From Bacillota bacterium (lineage in GTDB: Bacteria > Bacillota > Clostridia > UBA1381): DNA of 63,027 nt. The notes beneath the pieces were generated by a model. The model had not been told where the DNA came from and searched no databases. It saw nothing but the letters and a program-made list of their open reading frames with translations. The DNA is taken from positions 1 to 63,027 of the forward strand of contig JAIKVQ010000071.1 of NCBI GenBank assembly GCA_024685565.1, in the 5' to 3' direction. This document shows positions 38,422-47,858 of the stretch, piece by piece (position 1 is the first letter of the stretch; each line of letters opens with the position of its first letter). Both the position numbers and the translations under genes were made by a program.

Positions 38422-40245
38422 TCAAGACCTTGCCCTTGCCTTTGCCCTAAGGTCGGTCTTTAAAATTCTTTTCCTCATTCTCAGGTGCTTGGGCGTTACC
38501 TCCAAAAGCTCGTCATCTGCAATAAAGTCAAGGCACTGCTCAAGCGACAAATCCTTTGGCGGTACAAGTTTTAACGCGTCGTCCGAACCTGACGCTCTTG
38601 TGTTTGTCGCGTGCTTTTTTTTGCACACGTTTACGACAATATCTTCATTTCTTGCGTTTTCGCCGACTATCATGCCCTCATAAACTTCAACGCCTGCTCC
38701 TATAAACAAAGTTCCGCGTTCCTGTGCATTATAGAGCCCGTATGTTATGCTTGTTCCCGTTTCCCACGCAATAAGCGCACCGCGGTTCCGGGGCTTTATT
38801 TCACCCTTATATGGCTCATAACCCTCCAAAATGCTGTTTATAATGCCCGTCCCCTTTGTCGCCGTCAGCATTTCGCTGCGGTAGCCGATAAGTCCTCTTG
38901 ACGGAATTAAAAACTCAAGCCGTGTATAGTTTTGGGCAGTAGGCTCCATGTTGGTCATTTCACCCCGCCTTGCAATTATTCCGTCCATTATCACGCCCGT
39001 AAATTCTTCGGGAACGTCAACCGTAAGCCTCTCTATAGGCTCACATTTTACGCCGTCTATATTTTTGTAAATTACAACAGGATTTGATACCTGAAATTCA
39101 TAACCCTCACGGCGCATATTTTCAATAAGCACCGAAAGGTGAAGTTCGCCTCTTCCCGATACTGTAAACGCCTCTGTTGAGTCAGTTTCCTCAACTCTTA
39201 AGCTGATGTTTGAGTCAAGTTCGCGGAAAAGTCTGTCTCGAAGATGCCTCGACGTTACAAATTTTCCGTCCTTCCCTGCAAAGGGCGAGTCGTTTACACT
39301 GAAGGTCATAGAAAGCACAGGCTCATCAATTTTTACAAATGGAAGCGGTTCAGGCGTGCTCACATCACACAAAGTATCCCCTATATTGATGTCGGTTATT
39401 CCCGAAACTGCAATAACATCTCCAGCGCCAAGCTCGTCTGCCACCGCTTTTGAAAGTCCCGAAAAAGTATAGAGCTTTACCGCTTTGCCGTTCTGACGTT
39501 TTCCGTCCGCCTTGCACGAAACGAGAGGCATACCCGTTTTTATCCTGCCTCTTTGTATCTTCCCGACGGCAATACGCCCTGTATATTCATCATAGTCAAT
39601 GTTTGAAACAAGCATCTGAAAAGCTCCGCTGTCCTCACAGTTCGGACAGGGGATTTCATTTACTATAAGCTCAAAAAGTTCCTTTAAGTCCTCGCCCTGT
39701 TTTTCGGGCGAATACTCAGCCGTCGCCCAACCGTCGCGTCCCGATGCAAAGATTACGGGAGTATCTATCTGCTCCTCGCTCGCGCCAAGGTCTATAAAAA
39801 GGTCCAAAACCTCATCTACAACCTCATACGGCCTTGCATTCGGGCGGTCAACCTTATTTACCACTATTATCGGGCGCAAATCAAGCGCTAAAGCCTTTGA
39901 AAGAACGAACCTCGTCTGAGGCATACACCCCTCAAAAGCATCTACCAAAAGCAATACCCCGTCCGCCATTTCTAAGCCCCGCTCCACTTCACCGCCGAAG
40001 TCCGCGTGTCCGGGCGTATCTATTATATTTATCTTTACATCTTTATAATAAAGCGCCGTATTTTTGGCAAGTATCGTTATTCCGCGCTCTCTCTCCAAAT
40101 CATTTGAGTCCATAACACGCTCTTCTACCTGCTCATTTTCACGGAAAATTCCGCACTGTCTGAGCATAGCGTCCACCAAGGTCGTTTTCCCGTGGTCAAC
40201 GTGTGCGATTATTGCAATATTTCTTATATTTTCGCGGTTTGTCAT
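38422..40245 (-). CDS. typA: Translational GTPase TypA/BipA
   Basis: [74 protein letters not shown]. Confidence 0.96.
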   Translation of the reverse strand: MTNRENIRNIAIIAHVDHGKTTLVDAMLRQCGIFRENEQVEERVMDSNDLERERGITILAKNTALYYKDVKINIIDTPGHADFGGEVERGLEMADGVLLLVDAFEGCMPQTRFVLSKALALDLRPIIVVNKVDRPNARPYEVVDEVLDLFIDLGASEEQIDTPVIFASGRDGWATAEYSPEKQGEDLKELFELIVNEIPCPNCEDSGAFQMLVSNIDYDEYTGRIAVGKIQRGRIKTGMPLVSCKADGKRQNGKAVKLYTFSGLSKAVADELGAGDVIAVSGITDINIGDTLCDVSTPEPLPFVKIDEPVLSMTFSVNDSPFAGKDGKFVTSRHLRDRLFRELDSNISLRVEETDSTEAFTVSGRGELHLSVLIENMRREGYEFQVSNPVVIYKNIDGVKCEPIERLTVDVPEEFTGVIMDGIIARRGEMTNMEPTAQNYTRLEFLIPSRGLIGYRSEMLTATKGTGIINSILEGYEPYKGEIKPRNRGALIAWETGTSITYGLYNAQERGTLFIGAGVEVYEGMIVGENARNEDIVVNVCKKKHATNTRASGSDDALKLVPPKDLSLEQCLDFIADDELLEVTPKHLRMRKRILKTDLRAKARARS

Positions 40246-40323
40246 CCGTATTCCTCCTGTTAAATCCGATTATTCATTTATTTTATCACAAAATATTCAT
40301 TTACACAATAGCAATATTACCGA

Positions 40324-40349
40324 AAAACAGCGGTATAACCCGCTGTTTT
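40324..40349 (-). terminator. Rho-independent terminator downstream of the SLH-M15 gene
   Basis: aaaacagcgg-tataac-ccgctgtttt; minus-strand T-tract. Confidence 0.75.
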
Positions 40350-40369
40350 GTGGAATTTTTATATATTTG

Positions 40370-41794
40370 TTAATTACCCAAGTATGTAAAATGCATATAA
40401 TCATGCAGTCTTGACCACGCATTTCCGCCCCAAGCCCAGCCGTATTTTGCAAAAATTCGCACAACCGAGCCATTTTGTGGAATTGAATACGGGTTTTCGA
40501 GCGGACGCCAGAAACTTCCCGTAATCGCCTGTCCCGTATCCGCATAGCAATAGTAGTTTTCATCATAATTTATGTCTATACAAGTACCGTAGCTATGCTC
40601 GGAAATCTTGCCCATCGCACTGTTACGCCACGTGTATCCGCCAATATTTTTTATTGGGAACTTCTCGGGGTCTTCATAAATCTCGGTAAAAATCTGCACA
40701 ACTTCTTCCGCAAGATTTGCATTCACCATAAGTTCCGTTTTGGACGGCGTTTTCGTTCCGTCAGCCTTTAAGTTCCAGACAGGTATCTGTACAGTTGCCA
40801 TATTGGCGTCTGCTTCCTCTTTAGTTTTAAACGGTGCGCCTGCAGGAAATACCCTTTTATACTTTGCGTCCTTTGTTGTGAAAACTTCAAACCGCTTTTC
40901 TTCTTCGTTATACTGTACCTCAACAGGCTCGGAATATACCGCCTTTAATCCGTCGGACACCGATGCAACCGTTATAGTGTATTTTTTACCTATGTCAAAA
41001 TTTCCTGTCGTGATACCTGCACTTGCCTCAACAGAAGCACTCACATCAATACAATTATAATCTTCATCTTTTACTATGACTATGTACTCTTTTGCATTCG
41101 GCTGCTTGTCCCATGCAACCGAAAGGGCGCCCGACACATTGTCCCCGTCCTGCATATTTACTATCTGCGGTTTTTCATAAGTTTCTGCATTTGGCGCAAA
41201 CTGTGCCTCGCTTCGGCTCGCAATCGCAACCGCCTGTTCCCTTGTCGCATTTGCATGCGGACTGAGTTCGGTTTCCGAGATTCCGCTCATAAGTCCGTAT
41301 TTTACTGCTTTCACAAAATCAAGCGCCGCCCAGCTGTCTACCGTCTCAAAATCTTTGTAAGAGTATGCCTTTTCGGATTTTATATCCGATACCGTCAAAT
41401 CCTTGCCCGCTGTTTCAAGCGTATTTACAAGAATTTTTGCCATTTCCTGACGTGTAATCGGGTCATATGGGCAAAATTCCGTTTCACTTTTACCGCTTAC
41501 TATCCCCAAAGAATACGCTTTCACTATAAAATCATCACTGCAATCGGCAAAAGGACAATCAAAAAGTTTCACACTTCCTTTATACATCGTATCGTACATA
41601 TTCACCGCAAGATTACAAAACTCACCGCGCGTCACGTTATCCTTAAGATTCCCTACTGCAATGCTTAAAGGTATCAGTCCCTTTCCACTTGCGGAAAAAT
41701 AGTCATTTCTTGCCCAGTCGGAAAATTCCGCACCGTATGACGTTTGCGCAAAAGCAATAAACACCGCCCCAAGCGCAGCCAAAAGCTTTTTCAA
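40370..41794 (-). CDS. Secreted SLH-domain protein with C-terminal M15 (D-Ala-D-Ala carboxypeptidase-like) domain
   Basis: Signal peptide; SLH-type repeats (SLGIVSGKSETEFCPYDPITRQEMAKILVN; GLMSGISETELSPHANATREQAVAI); M15 zinc motifs SEHSYGTCIDIN and LHDYMHFTY. Confidence 0.87.
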   Translation of the reverse strand: MKKLLAALGAVFIAFAQTSYGAEFSDWARNDYFSASGKGLIPLSIAVGNLKDNVTRGEFCNLAVNMYDTMYKGSVKLFDCPFADCSDDFIVKAYSLGIVSGKSETEFCPYDPITRQEMAKILVNTLETAGKDLTVSDIKSEKAYSYKDFETVDSWAALDFVKAVKYGLMSGISETELSPHANATREQAVAIASRSEAQFAPNAETYEKPQIVNMQDGDNVSGALSVAWDKQPNAKEYIVIVKDEDYNCIDVSASVEASAGITTGNFDIGKKYTITVASVSDGLKAVYSEPVEVQYNEEEKRFEVFTTKDAKYKRVFPAGAPFKTKEEADANMATVQIPVWNLKADGTKTPSKTELMVNANLAEEVVQIFTEIYEDPEKFPIKNIGGYTWRNSAMGKISEHSYGTCIDINYDENYYCYADTGQAITGSFWRPLENPYSIPQNGSVVRIFAKYGWAWGGNAWSRLHDYMHFTYLGN

Positions 41795-41920
41795 CTTAAT
41801 TCACCCTTTTTCTGCATTTTATGGTTTTAGTTTAGCATACCAAAAAATAAACTTCAAGATATATTTTGTAAAAAAAGTGTGAAAAGCGCAGGAAATTGAA
41901 TCCTTATCTTACAAAATTCA

Positions 41921-44902
41921 CTACTCATACACAGGATTTGCCAGTTTATCAATAATCGGCATATCGGTTAAAACCGGCAGAGAATACTGCGTCCCGGATT
42001 CCTCCCATGCCGTTTCGTCCCATCCCAAAAATCCGTTTTCTGACAGTGGTTTTAAGTAAAATTCTGCATTCAAAAGTTCGGAAACTGTTCTTTCCTCTCC
42101 ATTTCTCTCTCCGCCTAAAGCAGTTCGCATATTTATTCGCATCTGCGAGCATCGGTAATTATCGCTTATATCGCATTTGTCACATTCTCCTACTATTGCT
42201 CCCGATGACTTTTTTCCTGAAATCTTAGGATTAAGCGCAACGTTCTGGCTTATAAATGTACCCTTGGCTTTTGCGCAAATTCCGCCCGATATGCTGTTTT
42301 CACCCGACAGCATAAGGGTTCCTGTTGAATACGTATTTTGGATATTTGAACTTTCTGCCTCTCCGCAAATTCCGCCCGATACGGCATTTTTTGTATCAGA
42401 GCTTGTATTTTGAAGCGAGAAACAGTTATAAATCACAGAATCGGTGATAACCGCACAAATTCCGCCCGATATGCTGTTTTCACCCGACCGGCAAACATTT
42501 CCGCAAGATGCACACTTATAAATCTGACTGCCCTCGGATATTGCGCAAATTCCGCCAAAGCGCGAATTTGCGCCCTCTATGTTGGTTTCTGCATATGAGG
42601 CACTCTCCGAAACATATCCGCTGTTATCAATTCCGCAAATTCCGCCTGCGACGACATTTTGTCCTTTAATCTGTATATCTCCCGAAAATTTGCATTTGCC
42701 TATTACAGCGTTATTTACTGCGCAAATTCCGCCCATTGTAACATCATTTTTGCCCGTAAACCGTATATTTGCCTCACAATTTTCAACGCTCCCGTTATTT
42801 TCTCCCGCAAACGTCCCCGCCTGTTTCGTCCTTTCCATCTGTATCTCGCCCGAAACGAAACAGTTTTCAATATACCCGTAATTGCATGCAGCTATTACCG
42901 CACCGCTTACGTTTAAGGCCTTTACATTTTCAATATTCAGATTTTTTACTGTTCCGCCTGTTATATTTGAGAAAATTCCGTTCTCACCCTTTAAAACGAG
43001 ATTGTATATTGTATGTCCGTTTCCGTCAAACGTGCCCGAAAAACCCTCTTTTGCATCTATTGTCTTCCACGGCACAGTTAATACAATGTCCCGAGTCAGC
43101 ACATAATGACCTTTAATGTTTTTCCTTATTTCCAAAAGTCCTCCCTCATCATATATTTCTCTGGGAAAATACTGTGTTCTGCCGCTTTCAAGTATCGGCT
43201 CTGCCGCATTTTTCGGACATACAAGGACAAATCCGCCAGACGCTGCCTGCCAGTTTTTCCTGTCCCAACCAATATCAAAATAAAACTCGGGATCTGTAAA
43301 ACTTCCCCACGGCGTTTGGAGTCCGTTCCTCGAGTCAGCACTGTCCTCCGTCCGCGCCGCATTCGAAACCATCTCCGAAAGGCTGAAATTGTTTTGCATC
43401 TTTCCGTCTTTTCTGTTTGTTGAAATTTTGCCCCCGTTATAGGTCATAGTATTATAAACGGCAATATTTGCCGCAGCGCAGTTTTCTATAGTGCCTCCGT
43501 TATTCTGTCCTGCTATTCCGCCTGCATACATATCAGATGCCACCGTTTCGGCAGCTGACAGACATTCGGTTATATGTCCGAAGTTTTGTCCTGCTATTCC
43601 GCCTGCAAAGCTTCCTGCGCCTACCTTATATGCACAGGACAGACAACCCTTTATTTCACCCTTATTTATTCCGCAGATACCGCCTCCGCCGTTGCCGCTC
43701 ACCTCGACATTTCCCGTGACACAGCAACTACTGATAATGCCTCTATTATTCTCGCCCGCAATAATTCCTGCCGCATTTTTTGATTTGATATCCGCATCTA
43801 CCGTCAGATTTTTTACCGTACCGCCGTTTATATCGGCAAACAGTCCCGCCGTCCCCAAGTCTCCCTTAACTGAAAGACCTGTTATTCTATATCCTCCTCC
43901 GTCTATGCTGCCGCTGAAATTCTTTATCGGAGTCCATTTTTTTGAAATGCTTATGTTTGAACCAAGAAGATATGATTTGTCGGGGAAGTTCGCAATCTGC
44001 GCAAGCTGAAGCTCGGTATAAATCACATATGGATGGCTCACAGTTCCGTATCCCTTAACAAAGGCAAGCGGCGCTGCATTTTGAATTTCTTTAATTTGGG
44101 TGCGCCCGCTTTCCTTTGAAACCGCCCTTACATATAAGTTATAAGTACTGTTTATATCAGCATTTATATATATCCTTTCGTCCGTACCTCCGGACAGGTT
44201 TTCAAAAATTTTTTCCCAGTTATATCCGCGGTCGCCGTTTTTCTGTAAAGCGTAATAGACTGTACAATCCTGTAATGTTTTTATGTCGACCGAAATCCTG
44301 TTAAAGATTTGTTGTTCGGAAAGTTTCGGATAGTTCTCGGCAAAGCAGAGATTTTGAGAATTTTTTTCACGGTATTTATACAGAATTGAAATTACTTCTC
44401 CTCTTGTTATATTCCGCTTCGGAACAGGAAGATATTTCCAGTCAGAAAAAATACCATTTTCAAAAGCGTATCCGAAATAATCCTCGGCATAATCCGACAC
44501 CCCGCTGTAACTGCCCTTATGTGACACCGCATTATAGTACCTGCCAATGATTGCTACCGCATCCTCGGTCTTTATAAGGTCATGCGGTCTTGCAGTACCG
44601 TCTTGAAATCCTGAAAATATTCCGCTGAAATTTGCAGCAGAAATGAAGGGCTCAAACCAATCGCCCTCATTTACGTCGGAAAATACATTTTCTCCGCCCG
44701 AAAGGTCTAAAAACCGTACTAAAAAGGTTAGGAACTCTGCTCTTGTAGCCTCTTCTTGTTCGCGCAGATTTCCCTTTCCATCACCTGATATTACGCCTTC
44801 CGCCTCTGCCGTAAGCAAAGTTTCCTGCATCTTTTCAGGGCTTGCCGCAAAGCAGGGCACAGCTTGTATAAATATGAGCAAAAATATCAGAAATTTCTTC
44901 AT
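41921..44902 (-). CDS. Secreted SLH-domain protein with multiple GLUG-type repeats
   Basis: Signal peptide MKKFLIFLLIFIQAVPCFA; SLH FSDVNEGDWFEPFISAANFSGIFSGFQDGTARPHDLIKTEDAVAII; recurring GGICGxNxG/GGIAGQNxG units. Confidence 0.88.
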   Translation of the reverse strand: MKKFLIFLLIFIQAVPCFAASPEKMQETLLTAEAEGVISGDGKGNLREQEEATRAEFLTFLVRFLDLSGGENVFSDVNEGDWFEPFISAANFSGIFSGFQDGTARPHDLIKTEDAVAIIGRYYNAVSHKGSYSGVSDYAEDYFGYAFENGIFSDWKYLPVPKRNITRGEVISILYKYREKNSQNLCFAENYPKLSEQQIFNRISVDIKTLQDCTVYYALQKNGDRGYNWEKIFENLSGGTDERIYINADINSTYNLYVRAVSKESGRTQIKEIQNAAPLAFVKGYGTVSHPYVIYTELQLAQIANFPDKSYLLGSNISISKKWTPIKNFSGSIDGGGYRITGLSVKGDLGTAGLFADINGGTVKNLTVDADIKSKNAAGIIAGENNRGIISSCCVTGNVEVSGNGGGGICGINKGEIKGCLSCAYKVGAGSFAGGIAGQNFGHITECLSAAETVASDMYAGGIAGQNNGGTIENCAAANIAVYNTMTYNGGKISTNRKDGKMQNNFSLSEMVSNAARTEDSADSRNGLQTPWGSFTDPEFYFDIGWDRKNWQAASGGFVLVCPKNAAEPILESGRTQYFPREIYDEGGLLEIRKNIKGHYVLTRDIVLTVPWKTIDAKEGFSGTFDGNGHTIYNLVLKGENGIFSNITGGTVKNLNIENVKALNVSGAVIAACNYGYIENCFVSGEIQMERTKQAGTFAGENNGSVENCEANIRFTGKNDVTMGGICAVNNAVIGKCKFSGDIQIKGQNVVAGGICGIDNSGYVSESASYAETNIEGANSRFGGICAISEGSQIYKCASCGNVCRSGENSISGGICAVITDSVIYNCFSLQNTSSDTKNAVSGGICGEAESSNIQNTYSTGTLMLSGENSISGGICAKAKGTFISQNVALNPKISGKKSSGAIVGECDKCDISDNYRCSQMRINMRTALGGERNGEERTVSELLNAEFYLKPLSENGFLGWDETAWEESGTQYSLPVLTDMPIIDKLANPVYE
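42276..42308. repeat. 33-bp direct repeat, copy 1 (in GLUG gene)
   Basis: caaattccgcccgatatgctgttttcacccgac, identical to 42456-42488. Confidence 0.9.
42456..42488. repeat. 33-bp direct repeat, copy 2 (in GLUG gene)
   Basis: Identical to 42276-42308; offset 180 bp (60 codons); encodes SGENSISGGIC on the minus strand. Confidence 0.9.
43505..43607. repeat. Pair of 21-bp direct repeats (43505-43525 and 43587-43607)
   Basis: tgtcctgctattccgcctgca twice; encodes AGGIAGQ on the minus strand. Confidence 0.85.
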
Positions 44903-44921
44903 ATTCCGCTCCCGTTCCTTT

Positions 44922-46340
44922 CTACATAATAGGCGAAAACAACCTGAAAAAGCCTTCCTGCATCATCTTTAAAACACCGCGCTTTTTATACTGTTCGCAA
45001 CTTAGAACCGTACAGCTCGCCATATCCTTTTCAAAGATTTCACGGCTTAATTTTGCTGTTTTTTCATCATACATAAACGCATTTATTTCAAAAAGAAGTT
45101 CAAAACTCCTTATATCAGTATTTGCCGAACCTATCGTTAAAATCTTGTCGTCTGCTGTTACTGTTTTTGCATGAATAAATCCGGGGTAAAGGTATACTTT
45201 TATCCCAAAATCCAGAGCTTCGCCTATATATGACATAGTGGTATGATAAACATATTTTTTGTCAGGTATTCCGGGTATCATTATCCGCACGTCTACACCT
45301 GATTTTTTCGCTATTTCAAGCGCGGTCAAAAACGCCTGATCGGGAACAAAATACGGTGTCTGGATATAAACGTATTTTTTAGCGCCGTTTATCATCTTAA
45401 TCATACCGCTTTTAATTTCTTCATTTTTGCTGTCGGGACCTGATGCAACTATCTGCATAGGAAGTTTTTCGTCCATATCAAACATCTCTGCAAGATTTTT
45501 CACTCTTACCTGTTCACCCGTTGAAAATTCCCAGTCCATCGCAAAGCATCTTGCCGCATACTCTGCCGCCTCGCCAAAAATCCGTATATGCGTATCGCGG
45601 AAGGGCGGTCTTTTCTTTTTGGATATATTTGCATACTCATCACCTATGTTCATTCCGCCAAGGTATGCAATTATTCCGTCTATAACGACTATTTTGCGAT
45701 GATTTCGGTGGTTTATCTTATAAAGCGATGAAAGGCGTACGGGAAAAAATTCAACAGCCTGTCCGTTTTTTGAGTTATCAAGTCTTTTGAAAAGCTTTTT
45801 TGATGTCAGCATCGTACCTCCGCCGTCATATAAAAGCCTTACCCTGACACCTTCGTCTGATTTTTTTACAAGCAAGTCCATAAGGGTGTTTCCCGTAACA
45901 TCATCATTAAAAATAAAATACAGAAGGTCTATGCTCTCTTTTGCATTTTCTATATCTTCAAAAAGTCTTTTGTACTTATCCTTACCGCTTGTAAAAATTT
46001 CAACCTCATTGTTGTCTGTATATACGCTGTCACAATTCAAAAGATAATTCACAAGAGTGTTGGAGGTGATTTCACTGTGCTTTTCGGCATACTCTTTCTG
46101 TCGCTCCAGAATGTATTTTTCATTCACCTCAAGTTTTTCTCTGTATTTTCTATTGGTGAGCGTGCTTACACCCACGCCGAACACAAGGAAAATCAGTCCT
46201 CCCACTACAGGAAGAGCAACAAAGCACATAATCCAAGCCATTGAAGCAATAGGATTTCGTTTTTGAAAACATACAATAGTAATTATTATAGCAAAATTTA
46301 TAAAATACACTATCCATATAAAATTTCCTATTCCGCTCAC
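44922..46340 (-). CDS. cls: Cardiolipin synthase
   Basis: Two N-terminal TM segments; HKD motifs HRKIVVIDGIIAYLGGMNIGDEY and HAKTVTADDKILTIGSANTDIRSF. Confidence 0.93.
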   Translation of the reverse strand: MSGIGNFIWIVYFINFAIIITIVCFQKRNPIASMAWIMCFVALPVVGGLIFLVFGVGVSTLTNRKYREKLEVNEKYILERQKEYAEKHSEITSNTLVNYLLNCDSVYTDNNEVEIFTSGKDKYKRLFEDIENAKESIDLLYFIFNDDVTGNTLMDLLVKKSDEGVRVRLLYDGGGTMLTSKKLFKRLDNSKNGQAVEFFPVRLSSLYKINHRNHRKIVVIDGIIAYLGGMNIGDEYANISKKKRPPFRDTHIRIFGEAAEYAARCFAMDWEFSTGEQVRVKNLAEMFDMDEKLPMQIVASGPDSKNEEIKSGMIKMINGAKKYVYIQTPYFVPDQAFLTALEIAKKSGVDVRIMIPGIPDKKYVYHTTMSYIGEALDFGIKVYLYPGFIHAKTVTADDKILTIGSANTDIRSFELLFEINAFMYDEKTAKLSREIFEKDMASCTVLSCEQYKKRGVLKMMQEGFFRLFSPIM

Positions 46341-46343
46341 CTT

Positions 46344-46793
46344 TTACCTCCTTAATGACTGCCTTTTCCGTGTTTTTGCGATTCCGAATATGATTGTTCC
46401 AAAAGATGTCCCGCCAAAATCTATAAATATGTCGCTTATAAGTCCTGCACGCCCAGCAGAAAAAAGCTGTATGTATTCATCGGTACAAGCGGTTAAAAGT
46501 CCAAAAAACAGTATATATATCACTCTCTTTCTGTACTTTCCCGAAAAACAGCCGGCAAATAATATTGCCTGAACTCCAAACTCGGCGATATGAGCGGTTT
46601 TGCGCACTATTTTCTCCATGAGTCCGTAATCGGCATACAGCCCGAAATTTGTAAGTAAATTCCCTAAAATCGTTACAAATCTTCCGCTTGCCTCAGATGA
46701 CTCTTGCGCAGGCTTTAAAGAATTCCAGAAAATGAATGCCGTCATAGCAAGCGCTGAAATCATAAACACATGTTTTTTTCGCATATTATTCAC
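46344..46793 (-). CDS. VanZ-like family membrane protein
   Basis: FWNSLKPAQESSEASG, RKTAHIAEFGVQAILF, TDEYIQLFSAGRAGLISDIFIDFGGTSFGTIIFG. Confidence 0.9.
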   Translation of the reverse strand: MNNMRKKHVFMISALAMTAFIFWNSLKPAQESSEASGRFVTILGNLLTNFGLYADYGLMEKIVRKTAHIAEFGVQAILFAGCFSGKYRKRVIYILFFGLLTACTDEYIQLFSAGRAGLISDIFIDFGGTSFGTIIFGIAKTRKRQSLRR

Positions 46794-46846
46794 CTTAATC
46801 TTTATTCCATAAATTAAAAGCGCGCTATAAAAAAGCGCACCTGTTG

Positions 46847-47836
46847 TTATTTTACCGTTTTTATAAGTTCCTCATTTACCTTAATTTCAATGTTATACTG
46901 CTCTTCCCACTCTTTAAGTCTTGCGCTTATCTTATCTTTCACTGCTGCAGCCTCAACTTTATCAGCTATATCACTGTATTCTATTGACAGTCTTTTGATT
47001 ATGTGATAACCATAAACCGATTTGCACATGGTGACTTCGCCTGCTGAAACAGATTCTACCGCTTGCTCAAATTCAGGCACCATTTCGCCGGAGCCAAAAA
47101 CGTATCCTCCCGGATTTGTGCTGAGTCCGGGGTCTTCGGAATACTCTTTCATAACAGCGTCAAAATCTTCACCCTGATTTATCCTTTCTAAAAGACTTTC
47201 GGCAAGCTCCTTTTTTGCCGTCTGCCCTTCCTCTGAAAGCGCTTTCCCGCTTTTATCCTGCGTCATAATAAGAATGTGTTTCGCCTTTTTATATTCTTCG
47301 GAAAGCATTTTCTTATTGTCCTCAAAATATTTTAAAAGCTCTTCCTTACTTATCGGCTCTTCTTGCGCAACCTTATCTGCAAGCTTTTCATAATACACCG
47401 TCGATTCGCACATGAGCTGTATAAATCTGTCGGTAATATTGTTCTCCTTTAAGAACTTCTTATACGCCGCAGCTCCGCCGTAGCTTGATATAACCTGCTG
47501 TTTTGTGGCTTTCACATTTTCCTTTTCCTGTTCGGTAAAGCGCATATTCTGTGCCCTTGCCGCCTCACGGTATTCCGCATTCAAAACAGCGATTTCCAAC
47601 GCGCGCTGTTTTGCCGCATCTATCGCTTTTTCACCCTCTATCTCCTGCGTCTGCCAATCCTCGTCGGTTTTAAGTTCTGTACCGCTTAACTGACCCTTAA
47701 TTGAAGAAAGATAAAACTCAAATTCGCCCTTTGTAATCTTCTCATTTCCTACTGTTGCAACAATTTGGGAACCGGCACAGGACGTAAGAATACCGAGGCA
47801 GAGAAATAATGCAAGTATTTTTTTCATACCGAACAC
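46847..47836 (-). CDS. Parvulin-type peptidyl-prolyl isomerase (PrsA/SurA-like lipoprotein)
   Basis: Lipobox LTSCAGS; AKHILIMTQDKSGK, DFDAVMKEYSEDPGLSTNPGGYVFGSGEMVPEFEQAV, YGYHIIKRL. Confidence 0.92.
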   Translation of the reverse strand: MFGMKKILALFLCLGILTSCAGSQIVATVGNEKITKGEFEFYLSSIKGQLSGTELKTDEDWQTQEIEGEKAIDAAKQRALEIAVLNAEYREAARAQNMRFTEQEKENVKATKQQVISSYGGAAAYKKFLKENNITDRFIQLMCESTVYYEKLADKVAQEEPISKEELLKYFEDNKKMLSEEYKKAKHILIMTQDKSGKALSEEGQTAKKELAESLLERINQGEDFDAVMKEYSEDPGLSTNPGGYVFGSGEMVPEFEQAVESVSAGEVTMCKSVYGYHIIKRLSIEYSDIADKVEAAAVKDKISARLKEWEEQYNIEIKVNEELIKTVK

Positions 47837-47858
47837 CTCTATCCGCTTACATTATACA

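Noticed and set aside
42276-43607. Regularly recurring short repeats considered as CRISPR or minisatellite
   Set aside because: In-frame within the GLUG ORF, imperfect and explained by protein repeat units; spacing and spacers are not CRISPR-like.
43491-44009. 172-aa plus-strand ORF inside the GLUG gene
   Set aside because: Pro/Ile-rich antisense translation of Gly-rich repeats; no independent start signal.
46802-46846. Possible strong terminator after prsA-like gene (gcgcgct...agcgcac)
   Set aside because: Only about 5 GC pairs with a U-rich loop; plausible weak terminator but not confident enough to list.
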